A stretch of DNA of 9,280 nt from assembly GCA_947458675.1 (NCBI GenBank), contig CANHAW010000056.1, positions 1 through 9,280 on the forward strand, read 5' to 3'. Of this stretch, positions 1 through 6,432 are shown one piece after another (the first letter of the stretch is position 1; every line of letters starts with the position of its first letter). A program made the position numbers and the translations under genes. Below the pieces are notes generated by a model that was given only the letters and a program-made list of their open reading frames with translations, was not told where the DNA came from and ran no database searches. The DNA comes from Beijerinckiaceae bacterium (GTDB taxonomy: Bacteria > Pseudomonadota > Alphaproteobacteria > Rhizobiales > Beijerinckiaceae).

Positions 1-406
1 CGACGCCAAGACCGATTTGGTGGGAATGACGCCAACCGAATTGCCCAATGGCGATCCGCTGCCTTTGGAATTCGCCTATTCCATGCTCGATCCCGCCGGC
101 ATTGCAGCCCTTTTTGGAGCCTCCTTCAGCGAGGCTGTCGCGGGCTTGGAGACGGGCGTCTGGGCGGGCCCGCTGAAATCCGCCTATGGCGTGCATCTCG
201 TGCGCGTCACAGAGCGTGAGGAGGGGAGGCCTCGCTCGTTCCAAGAGCTGCGCTCCACGCTGCTGGACGATTGGCGTCGGCAGAAGGCCAGCGATGCGGC
301 TGCTGCCTATATTGAAAAATTACGACACAAGTACGGCGTGGTGGTCGATCACCAGGCAATGCAATCCGATTCAGCGCGGACGGCAGCGATTGTGGCGGCG
401 CCATGA
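1..406 (+). CDS. PpiC/parvulin-type peptidyl-prolyl cis-trans isomerase, C-terminal part (5' end outside window)
   Basis: The reading frame is open from base 2 to the TGA at 404-406, giving the last 134 residues of a longer protein. The motif GPLKSAYGVHLVRV, preceded by a short run with FGASF and a GVWAG turn, is the closing half of a parvulin (PpiC-type rotamase) domain, which isomerises proline peptide bonds in folding proteins. A basic and acidic helical tail follows (about residues 77-110 of the visible part), typical of the periplasmic or membrane-anchored versions. The N-terminal signal or anchor is not visible, so location is inferred. The stop codon overlaps the ATG of the next gene (ATGA at 403-406), indicating translational coupling. 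Its likely role is folding exported partners, perhaps those encoded just downstream. The family call is fairly sure; the client is unknown. Confidence 0.85.
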   Translation, partial: DAKTDLVGMTPTELPNGDPLPLEFAYSMLDPAGIAALFGASFSEAVAGLETGVWAGPLKSAYGVHLVRVTEREEGRPRSFQELRSTLLDDWRRQKASDAAAAYIEKLRHKYGVVVDHQAMQSDSARTAAIVAAP

Positions 407-1425
407 TGGTCATTGTCAATTCAGCGCGGTCATTGATGGCTTATATCGCGATTGGTTTTCTCGCTGCATGTCTGGGCGGGGCGTCTTCGCCGGCGACCGC
501 GCATGAAGTTCGTCCAGCCTATCTTTTTTTAAAGCAGCAGGCGCCGGATGTTTTTGAGATTCTGTTCAAGACACCGATGCAGGGCGAACTCCGCCTGGCG
601 CTTTCCGTCTCGATCTCCGGCGCATTGGAGATTGTCTCGCCGGTACATTCGCGCGTCGTGAAAGACGCCATGCTTCAGACCTGGACCTTGCGGCTTCCGG
701 CCTCCTTGGCGGGGCGGGATGTTCGGGTCATCGGACTGGAAAAAACATTGTCCGATGCATTGCTTCGGATCGAATATCTGGATGGCCAATCGTGGACGCA
801 AAGGCTCACGCCGGCTTCGCCCGAAGTGACAATCCCCGCAGTCGCCACAAGCAGCTCAGTGGCGCGCACCTATGGCGCGCTCGGCGTCGAACATATTTTG
901 AGCGGCTTCGACCATCTGCTTTTCGTGCTTTGCCTGCTCTTGCTGTCGCAAGGATTGCGTCAGCTTTTGCTCGCTGTCACAGCCTTCACTTTCGCCCACA
1001 GTATTACGCTGGCGGCAGCAACGCTGGGGCTCGTTCATGTCCCGCAACGGGCCGTGGAAGCGGTGATCGCCCTCTCTATCGTGTTTGTCGCGGCAGAAAT
1101 CATCAATGCGCGGCATGGCCGGATCGGGCTTGGCGCGCGCGCGCCCTGGCTGGTGGCCTTCGCCTTTGGTCTGTTGCACGGATTTGGTTTTGCCGGCGCG
1201 TTGAGCGAAATCGGCATGCCGCAGGGCTATATCCCATCGGCTCTCCTTTTCTTCAACCTCGGTGTTGAGGCAGGGCAACTTGCTTTCATTGCCGTCGTTC
1301 TGGTCGCAGCTGCTGCCTTGCGCCAGTTCTGGCGCCCGGTGCCCGCTTGGGCGCAACTTGCGCCGCCATACGCGATCGGAAGTCTTGCAATGTTCTGGGT
1401 CATCCAGCGCGTTGCGCAATTCTAG
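403..1425 (+). CDS. HupE/UreJ-like integral membrane protein (HupE_UreJ_2 type) with periplasmic N-terminal domain
   Basis: This 340-residue protein has a signal peptide (about residues 1-33, ending ATA before HEVRPAY), a soluble beta-rich region (about 34-150) and a C-terminal membrane domain of about six to seven helices (about 160-340). The membrane domain carries the HupE/UreJ hallmarks: H164 and GFDHLLF (D170, H171), FAHS (H199), LLHGFGFAG (H259) and FNLGVEAGQ (E289). HupE and UreJ are linked to nickel supply for hydrogenase and urease, so these His/Asp/Glu residues probably bind a metal. The two-domain subfamily has no settled substrate, and no hydrogenase or urease gene is present here. 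Predicted cleavage leaves His34 as the mature N-terminus. The start is ATG 403, which overlaps the preceding stop by four bases; a second ATG follows at 406. No strong ribosome binding site is visible, consistent with coupling. Family call is strong; function is inferred. Confidence 0.88.
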   Translation: MMVIVNSARSLMAYIAIGFLAACLGGASSPATAHEVRPAYLFLKQQAPDVFEILFKTPMQGELRLALSVSISGALEIVSPVHSRVVKDAMLQTWTLRLPASLAGRDVRVIGLEKTLSDALLRIEYLDGQSWTQRLTPASPEVTIPAVATSSSVARTYGALGVEHILSGFDHLLFVLCLLLLSQGLRQLLLAVTAFTFAHSITLAAATLGLVHVPQRAVEAVIALSIVFVAAEIINARHGRIGLGARAPWLVAFAFGLLHGFGFAGALSEIGMPQGYIPSALLFFNLGVEAGQLAFIAVVLVAAAALRQFWRPVPAWAQLAPPYAIGSLAMFWVIQRVAQF

Positions 1426-1429
1426 AGAT

Positions 1430-1437
1430 GGAGAAAG
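1430..1437 (+). promoter_or_regulatory. Ribosome binding site deciding the DUF3604 start
   Basis: GGAGAAAG lies with its GGAG six bases before ATG 1440. An in-frame ATG at 1428 and a longer in-frame extension back to 1347 exist, but neither has a comparable site, and both would place extra residues before a clean signal peptide. The site therefore selects 1440. Confidence 0.75.
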
Positions 1438-1439
1438 TC

Positions 1440-3386
1440 ATGAGGACAAAACTTCTCTTGAGCGCACTTCTTTTGGGCACGTCCCAGCTAGCGATTATGC
1501 TTCCCGCCGCCGCGCAGGAACATGCCGCAAGCGACGTCGGCACTTTGACCAAAGAATCGGCGGGCAAACTCTTTCCGACGAAACGGCCTTACTCGCCATA
1601 TGCCGGACGCAATTTTCCGACCCGGCCTTTCTTCGGCGACACGCATCTGCACACGTCATTCTCGTTCGATGCCGGCGCGTTTGGCGCAAGGCTTGGGCCC
1701 TCGGATGCCTACCGCTTTGCGAAAGGCGAGCAGGTTACAGCCTCATCAGGCCAGCCGGCAAAGTTAGGACGGCCCCTGGACTTTCTCGTCGTCGCTGATC
1801 ATTCGGACAATATGGGCTTCTTCCCGGACCTTCTGGCCGGCAAGCCCAATATTGTTGCGGACGCGCAAGGCCGGCGCTGGTTTGACATGATCAGTTCCGG
1901 AAAAGGCGCGGATGCCGCCATCGAAATCATTACAGCCTTCTCGCAAGGCAAGCTCAACAAGGCGATGGTTTATGCGCCCGACAGCACCCCCTATCGCTCC
2001 GCCTGGGCCGAGACGGTGAAGGCCGCCGAGCAGGCCAATGATCCGGGCCGTTTCACGGCCTTTATCGGCTATGAATGGACCTCCAACACAGGCGGCAACA
2101 ATCTCCATCGCAATGTCATCTTCCGCGACAATGGCGACAAGGCGAGCCGTGTCGTGCCCTATACAACGATGGCGCCGTTTGGGAGCGACAATCCGCGCGA
2201 TCTCTGGAAATGGATGGCCGCCTATGAGGACAAGACCGGCGGACGTTTGCTTGCCATTGCGCATAACGGCAATTTGTCGAACGGGCGCATGTTTCCAATC
2301 GTCGAGCCGGGCACGAATAAGCGGATCGACAGGCAATATGCCGAAACGCGCATCAAGTGGGAGCGTCTTTACGAGGCAACCCAGATCAAGGGCGATGGCG
2401 AGACCCATCCGTTCCTGTCGCCCAATGATGAATTCGCCAATTTCGAGCGTTGGGACAAAGGAAATCTGGATCTGTCCGAGGCGAAGACCCCCGACATGCT
2501 CCAGCGCGAATATGCGCGTTCGGGATTGCAGCTCGGTCTCAAGCTCGAAGCCGAAACGGGCGTGAACCCCTATAAATTCGGCATGATCGGCTCCACTGAC
2601 GCACATACCGGCCTGACCGCCGTTGAAGAAGATAATTACATGGGCAAGACGTCGGCGATGGAGCCAAGCGCAGAGCGCAGCAGTCGCCTCTTCGTTAAGG
2701 GCAAGGTCGGGTCGATCTACGAATGGGAGACGTCGTCGTCAGGCTATGCCGCTGTCTGGGCGACTGAGAACACGCGCGAAGCAATCTTCGATGCGATGGA
2801 GCGTCGTGAGACCTACGCGACGACCGGCTCGCGCATGTTGGTCCGCTTCTTTGCAAGCTACGACTTTGAGGCCAGTGACGCCATGACACGCAGTCCTGCA
2901 GTGCTTGGCTACACCAAGGGCGTGCCAATGGGCGGCGATCTTGGCGATGCGCCGGCCGGCAAGGCGCCGACCTTCCTCGTGGCTGCGCTGAAGGATCCTG
3001 TAGGTGCGAATTTGGATCGATACCAAATCGTCAAGGGCTGGGTCGATGCGAAGGGCAATCTCCAGGAGAAGGTCTATGACGTCGCATGGTCAGACGGTCG
3101 CAAGCTTGGCGCAGATGGCAAGCTTCCTCCAGTCGGCAATACAGTCGATGTGGCGAATGCGAACTGGACCAATACGATTGGTTCCCCCGAACTTATCTCG
3201 GTCTGGAAGGATCCGGATTTCGATCCGAAATTGCGTGCCTTCTATTATGGCCGTGTGATCGAGATCCCGACGCCACGATGGACCGCTTATGATGCGAAAT
3301 ATTATGGGATCAAACTCGCACCCGAAGTTCCAACCTCGCTTCAGGAGCGCGCCTATACTTCGCCGATCTGGTACTCCCCGCAATAG
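1440..3386 (+). CDS. Exported DUF3604 protein, putative PHP-like metal-dependent hydrolase
   Basis: From ATG 1440 this is a 648-residue protein with a signal peptide (about residues 1-25, cleaved after AAA before QEH), so it should be periplasmic. It matches DUF3604 across its length, starting with FFGDTHLHTSFSFDAG (D67, H69, H71). Further motifs are VVADHSDNMG (D120, H121, D123), GYEWTS (E212), AIAHNGN (H275) and GSTDAHTG (D387, H389). The spacing of HxH, DH, E, H and DxH resembles PHP-type metallohydrolases, which bind two or three metal ions and often cleave phosphoesters; a hydrolase role here is inferred. The C-terminus, rich in Trp, Tyr and Pro, matches the conserved end of the family. 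The gene starts 14 bases after the HupE-like gene, so they are probably one operon. No truncation or frameshift is seen. The natural substrate is unknown to me. Confidence 0.88.
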   Translation: MRTKLLLSALLLGTSQLAIMLPAAAQEHAASDVGTLTKESAGKLFPTKRPYSPYAGRNFPTRPFFGDTHLHTSFSFDAGAFGARLGPSDAYRFAKGEQVTASSGQPAKLGRPLDFLVVADHSDNMGFFPDLLAGKPNIVADAQGRRWFDMISSGKGADAAIEIITAFSQGKLNKAMVYAPDSTPYRSAWAETVKAAEQANDPGRFTAFIGYEWTSNTGGNNLHRNVIFRDNGDKASRVVPYTTMAPFGSDNPRDLWKWMAAYEDKTGGRLLAIAHNGNLSNGRMFPIVEPGTNKRIDRQYAETRIKWERLYEATQIKGDGETHPFLSPNDEFANFERWDKGNLDLSEAKTPDMLQREYARSGLQLGLKLEAETGVNPYKFGMIGSTDAHTGLTAVEEDNYMGKTSAMEPSAERSSRLFVKGKVGSIYEWETSSSGYAAVWATENTREAIFDAMERRETYATTGSRMLVRFFASYDFEASDAMTRSPAVLGYTKGVPMGGDLGDAPAGKAPTFLVAALKDPVGANLDRYQIVKGWVDAKGNLQEKVYDVAWSDGRKLGADGKLPPVGNTVDVANANWTNTIGSPELISVWKDPDFDPKLRAFYYGRVIEIPTPRWTAYDAKYYGIKLAPEVPTSLQERAYTSPIWYSPQ

Positions 3387-3454
3387 CGGCCCGCCTTATC
3401 GCACTTCCGCATCAAGCCTGCTTGGCTGAATTGTGCTGCATGCACATGCGCTCC

Positions 3455-3458
3455 GGAG
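3455..3458 (+). promoter_or_regulatory. Ribosome binding site for the outer-membrane barrel gene
   Basis: GGAG is placed six bases before ATG 3465. It supports this start over the in-frame ATG at 3486, although either would leave a usable signal peptide. Confidence 0.65.
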
Positions 3459-3464
3459 ATCGCA

Positions 3465-4367
3465 ATGTTCCGCTTGAGAACGATCATGTCACGAAATGCT
3501 GGCTTGGCTGCCTTATTGTCAGGAGCGCTTTCTTTGTTGGTCACCCCGGCATGGGCGGCGGATCTTCCATGGTCCCCGCCCATGATCGCCAACAGTACCG
3601 CGACATCTTGGGAGTTCCGGATCACGCCCTATGGTTGGTTGCCCTCCATGAAGGGCACGCAGACCGTCCGGGGCCGTGTTTCAAACGTTGATGCAAGCTT
3701 CCTCGATGTCCTCGAAAAGAGCGACACGCTTGTCGGACTCATGCTGGATTTCGAGGCTCGCTACGGGCGCTGGTCGCTGTTTGGCGACGTGGTCTGGAAT
3801 AAGGTGGGACTGGGCGCCAGCACGATCCGCACGCAATCGGCGGGCCCGGCCAATTTGGGAAGCGTCGGCGCCTCTGTTGGTTTCCAGTTCCAGATGGCCA
3901 TTGTCGAATTGGCGGCAGCCTATGAACTGGCTCGAACAGGCAATCTCGCTCTCGATCTCTTCGCCGGCGGACGATATTGGCATCAGAAGGCAGACCTTTC
4001 GCTCGACGCTGCAGGAACGCTGGATCTTGGTGGTCTTGAAGTCGTGGGCACGCGGGCCATTGCGCGATCAGGCAATGTCGATTGGCTCGATCCCATGATC
4101 GGAGCGCGCCTGCGCTATGGACTTGCGCCCGGCCACAATTTTTCTTTGCGCGCCGATGTCGGTGGCTTCGGAGTTGGAAGCAGTTTTTCCTGGCAGGTGA
4201 TCGGCGCTTATGGTTTCGACTTTGCCGCCCATAAAGGCGTCACATATTCCGGCGTGCTTGGCTATCGCGCTTTATATGTCGACTATTCGCGCGGCGAAGG
4301 CACGATGCGTTATGGCTTCGATATGTTGCAACATGGGCCCGTGGTGGGAATGAGCGCGCGCTTCTAG
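3465..4367 (+). CDS. Outer-membrane beta-barrel protein of unknown specific function
   Basis: This 300-residue protein has a signal peptide with the cleavage motif AWA before ADLPW (about residue 31). The rest is made of alternating polar and hydrophobic stretches flanked by aromatic residues, such as WEFRITPYGWLP, GRWSLFGDVVWN and NFSLRADVGGFGVG, as expected for about 8-12 transmembrane beta strands. It ends in ...GMSARF; a C-terminal phenylalanine is the usual recognition signal for the BAM insertion machinery. The opening strand with PYGWLP and a following G-T-x-x-x-G resembles a group of alphaproteobacterial barrel proteins usually annotated only as outer membrane protein. The gene begins 78 bases after the DUF3604 gene without a clear terminator between, so co-transcription is plausible. 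Its cargo or partner is unknown. It could be a small porin-like channel or a structural barrel. Confidence 0.75.
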   Translation: MFRLRTIMSRNAGLAALLSGALSLLVTPAWAADLPWSPPMIANSTATSWEFRITPYGWLPSMKGTQTVRGRVSNVDASFLDVLEKSDTLVGLMLDFEARYGRWSLFGDVVWNKVGLGASTIRTQSAGPANLGSVGASVGFQFQMAIVELAAAYELARTGNLALDLFAGGRYWHQKADLSLDAAGTLDLGGLEVVGTRAIARSGNVDWLDPMIGARLRYGLAPGHNFSLRADVGGFGVGSSFSWQVIGAYGFDFAAHKGVTYSGVLGYRALYVDYSRGEGTMRYGFDMLQHGPVVGMSARF

Positions 4368-4373
4368 TCGCAG

Positions 4374-4416
4374 TCGCCAAAACCTTCTTCCGATTTGTCA
4401 GCGACGGGTTTTGCGA
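4374..4416. repeat. Imperfect inverted repeat just after the barrel gene
   Basis: TCGCCAAAACC at 4374-4384 pairs with GGTTTTGCGA at 4407-4416, giving 10 base pairs with one bulged C (4378) and a 22-base loop. It starts seven bases after the barrel stop codon. The T run lies inside the stem rather than after it, so it is not a textbook intrinsic terminator, although it may help end or stabilise the upstream transcript. Confidence 0.5.
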
Positions 4417-4518
4417 TCCGCATGAGGAGAAGAAATCCAGCGATTGTGGAGTTGGAAAATAGCGGACGGCAGGCATTGGGTCGCCGGTTCGTGGCTGATC
4501 TGAGGCGAAGACAGGCAG

Positions 4519-4536
4519 AGCTTGTGTATGCAAGCT
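4519..4536. repeat. Perfect 6+6 dyad, possible operator
   Basis: AGCTTG (4519-4524) and CAAGCT (4531-4536) are perfect inverted arms around TGTATG. The 18-base size and the position about 125 bases before the regulator start fit an operator for a dimeric DNA-binding protein. The spacing (TTG-N6-CAA) is two bases shorter than an FNR box. Function is inferred. Confidence 0.4.
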
Positions 4537-4560
4537 TCAGCCATGCCAATGCAGCTCATA

Positions 4561-4597
4561 AAACAAGCCAATTATAGGCTCTTTGCTGCGCTTGTTT
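4561..4597. repeat. Perfect 8-base inverted repeat with 21-base spacer before the regulator gene
   Basis: AAACAAGC (4561-4568) and GCTTGTTT (4590-4597) are perfect complements. The arms share the CAAGC/GCTTG core with the dyad at 4519-4536. It ends in TTTCTC, so a terminator role is possible, but its place about 60-100 bases before the regulator start also fits an operator or promoter-overlapping site. Confidence 0.45.
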
Positions 4598-4646
4598 CTC
4601 GCCATAAATCGAATATGTAAATCGATGGGCGTATCTGCAGTAACCG

Positions 4647-4652
4647 AAGAGG
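4647..4652 (+). promoter_or_regulatory. Ribosome binding site for the Crp/Fnr regulator
   Basis: AAGAGG lies seven bases before ATG 4660 and supports that start. The alternative in-frame ATG at 4774 begins right at the sensor domain and has no comparable site. Confidence 0.6.
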
Positions 4653-4659
4653 TACGTGT

Positions 4660-5370
4660 ATGCGTGTTGGCCATGCCCGCTTCGATGATCGGATTTTTGA
4701 CGAGACTTCGTGCGGCTCAGCCAATTCGACAATCCGGACCGGTCCTTTGACCTTGCTTCTGAGAGCCCAGAAAATGATCCGCTTTGCAAGCAAGCAGATC
4801 ATTTTCCATGAAGATGATCCTGCCGATGCAGTTTTTCTTTTTGCCAGCGGGACTGTTGGTCAATATCGTTTCTTGCCCAACGGTCGCCGTCTTGTCGCGG
4901 GGTTTCTTTTTCCGGGTGACTTTGCTGGTCTGTCTTTTGGCGAGCGATATAGTTTGACCGCTCAATCTATTGCCCCGACTGCCGCTTATTCGCTCCCGCG
5001 GGCAGAGTTGAATGTCCTGTGCAGCCATTCTACGGCGCTTCAAACCGATCTGGTTTGCTTGCTCAAGCAGGAGCTGGTCAGCGAGCGCGAAGCTCATCTG
5101 CCCATGTTGCATCAGGCAGCGCATGCGCGAGTGGCGCGTTTGCTCTTGATGCTGGCCCGCCGCAAAGGCATCGATGGCTGCAATGGCGAGGCGGTCCAGC
5201 TGACGATGACGCGCAGCGATATTGCCGATTACCTTGGAATATCGGTCGAGACCGTTTGTCGGAGTTTTACCAAGCTGAAAGAAGATCGCCTCATCGCCTC
5301 ATCCTCGCCCGATCGGATCTGGATCAAGAATATGGCGAGGCTTTCATCCCTGGGCGAGGGGCAAGAGTAA
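4660..5370 (+). CDS. Crp/Fnr-family transcriptional regulator, FixK-like, without Fe-S cysteine motif
   Basis: This 236-residue cytoplasmic regulator has a cNMP-binding-like beta-roll at about 40-120, with SGTVGQYRFLPNGRR and FLFPGDFAGL typical of the family. A long dimer helix follows at about 125-170, then a winged helix-turn-helix at about 180-225. The segment MTRSDIADYLGISVETVCRS is a classic FNR-type recognition helix: E197 and R201 sit where FNR contacts the TTGAT half site, but Cys200 replaces the usual Ser. The four-cysteine cluster site of FNR is missing: only Cys18 lies in the N-terminal part, and Cys121, 133, 174 and 200 are scattered. The cAMP-contact arrangement of CRP is not evident. 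It is therefore closer to FixK-like members regulated by level or by another signal. The target genes are not known; the flanking repeats suggest possible self-regulation. Confidence 0.87.
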   Translation: MRVGHARFDDRIFDETSCGSANSTIRTGPLTLLLRAQKMIRFASKQIIFHEDDPADAVFLFASGTVGQYRFLPNGRRLVAGFLFPGDFAGLSFGERYSLTAQSIAPTAAYSLPRAELNVLCSHSTALQTDLVCLLKQELVSEREAHLPMLHQAAHARVARLLLMLARRKGIDGCNGEAVQLTMTRSDIADYLGISVETVCRSFTKLKEDRLIASSSPDRIWIKNMARLSSLGEGQE

Positions 5371-5506
5371 AACAAACCCTTTCGGCCCGGTCGAAGACGG
5401 ACGACAATTTTACACCATGCAGAAGGTGGCATCTTGCTTTCATCCGCTTGGGCGCGCTATTGGCCTTGGCAGGCTCAATCCTGCGATCTCAATGTCGGGT
5501 CGCTGA

Positions 5507-6421
5507 ATGAAATGCGAGTTTCCTGGCATGACCTTTCCCAGCAGCGGCAAAGTGACTTTGCGCACCAATCTTGCCGATTATCCGGTGACCATGGCGCTGA
5601 AATCGGGGGCGGTCTCCTCCGATCTCGTTCAATTCGATTTTGCCGGGCCCAAAACCGCCAATGAAGGTTTCAAACCCATGGTTCGCGAGGGCGCTTTTGT
5701 CGCCGGCGAATTGGCCATTGCCACTTATCTGCAGGCCAAGGCCTGGGGCAAAAAGCTCGTTGCTCTGCCGGCTCCCATCGTCAGCCGTTTCCAGCATCAC
5801 ACCATCGCCTATGATTCCCGTTACGGCGAATTGGCGCCGAAAGATCTCGAGGGCAAGTGCGTTGGCATTCGCGCCTATTCGGTGACGACGGTCATGTGGG
5901 TTCGTGGCATATTGCAGCATGAATATGGCGTCGATCTGAATTCGATCCGCTGGATGACGGTGGAAGATCCCCATGTCGCAGAATTCATCGATCCGCCGAG
6001 CTGCACCCGCGTTGCACCGGGAGAAAAGCTTGAGACCTTGCTGCAGGAGGGCAAGCTTGCTGCCGCCGTTCTGGGCGACAAATTGCCCGATGTTGCAAGT
6101 GTGAAGCATCTCATTCCAGATCCCCAGCGCGCAGCGCAGGCATGGAGCGAGCGCACAGGCGTGCGCCCGATCAATCATCTGTTTTGTGTTCATGAAGATC
6201 TGCCAAAAGAGCGGCCCGATGTGGTGCGCGAAATCTATCGCATGCTGATGGAAAGCCATGCCGCAGCGCCTGAGAGCGCCCGAGCGACCATGGCGCCCTT
6301 CGGGCTTGAAGCCAATCGTCGCGGCATTCAGATGGCGATCGATTTTTCCATGCAGCAGGGTCTGTTGCCGCGTAAGCTGACGGTCGATGAGCTGTTCGAC
6401 GACGTCACGCGCGGGCTTTGA
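5507..6421 (+). CDS. NMT1/THI5-like solute-binding-fold protein, related to the 4,5-dihydroxyphthalate decarboxylase group
   Basis: This 304-residue protein has the type 2 periplasmic-binding fold. Recognisable stretches are the opening strand VTLRTNLADYPVT (about 16-28), SRFQHHTIAYDS (93-104), the hinge-like LEGKCVGIRAYSVTT (114-128) with WVRGILQHEYGV (131-142), and DLPKERPDVVREIY (231-244). These match the family holding 4,5-dihydroxyphthalate decarboxylase (Pht5) and related substrate-binding proteins. There is no signal peptide, so it is either cytoplasmic (an enzyme or sensor) or a binding protein delivered another way. A stop codon (TGA 5504-5506) sits directly before ATG 5507, so the gene cannot extend upstream; ATG 5528 is an alternative start. 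Neither has a good ribosome binding site. No ABC permease or ATPase gene is nearby. The fold assignment is firm; decarboxylase activity is not established. Confidence 0.75.
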   Translation: MKCEFPGMTFPSSGKVTLRTNLADYPVTMALKSGAVSSDLVQFDFAGPKTANEGFKPMVREGAFVAGELAIATYLQAKAWGKKLVALPAPIVSRFQHHTIAYDSRYGELAPKDLEGKCVGIRAYSVTTVMWVRGILQHEYGVDLNSIRWMTVEDPHVAEFIDPPSCTRVAPGEKLETLLQEGKLAAAVLGDKLPDVASVKHLIPDPQRAAQAWSERTGVRPINHLFCVHEDLPKERPDVVREIYRMLMESHAAAPESARATMAPFGLEANRRGIQMAIDFSMQQGLLPRKLTVDELFDDVTRGL

Positions 6422-6430
6422 AGCCGCGTG
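6408..6430 (+). repeat. Hairpin enclosing the stop codon of the solute-binding-fold gene
   Basis: Bases 6408-6417 pair with 6422-6430 (nine pairs including one G-T, one bulged G at 6413), leaving loop TTGA, which contains the TGA stop at 6419-6421. It is followed by GC-rich sequence and not by a T run, so it is not a standard intrinsic terminator. Confidence 0.4.
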
Positions 6431-6432
6431 GG

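Larger units (their letters stand above)
4368..4659. other. Non-coding region with several inverted repeats
   Basis: This 292-base gap between the barrel gene and the regulator gene holds no convincing gene. A short + strand frame from ATG 4422 to TAG 4577 (51 residues) has no ribosome binding site and no recognisable family. The region is more AT-rich than its neighbours near 4555-4625. It contains three inverted repeats (4374-4416, 4519-4536, 4561-4597) and a 7-base direct repeat, AAATCGA at 4606-4612 and 4619-4625. It probably holds the 3' end signals of the upstream operon and the promoter and operators of the regulator gene. By eye I found no TTG-N8-CAA FNR/FixK box. Confidence 0.6.

Noticed and set aside
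1347..1439. In-frame extension of the DUF3604 gene to an upstream ATG at 1347 or 1428
   Set aside because: The extension overlaps the HupE-like gene, adds residues ahead of a clean signal peptide, and lacks a ribosome binding site, while GGAG is well placed for ATG 1440.
3436..3450. GCATG-CA-CATGC palindrome before the barrel gene as a terminator
   Set aside because: Five-base arms with a two-base loop and no T run; too small to be a terminator and close to the ribosome binding site.
4364..4549. Possible 61-residue - strand protein in the same gap
   Set aside because: Composition rich in Arg, Ser and Cys looks like chance translation; no start signal and no family match by eye.
4422..4577. 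Possible 51-residue protein in the gap before the regulator gene
   Set aside because: No ribosome binding site, no recognisable family, and the frame runs through the inverted repeats, which explain the region better.
4592..4619. Possible promoter TTGTTT (4592-4597) and TATGTA (4614-4619), 16-base spacer, for the regulator
   Set aside because: Only about half of each box matches the consensus, so it is not distinguishable from chance in this AT-richer stretch.
5466..5478. TTGGCAGGCTCAA as a Crp/Fnr-type site before the solute-binding-fold gene
   Set aside because: The TTG...CAA spacing is seven bases rather than eight and the flanking bases do not form the inverted repeat.
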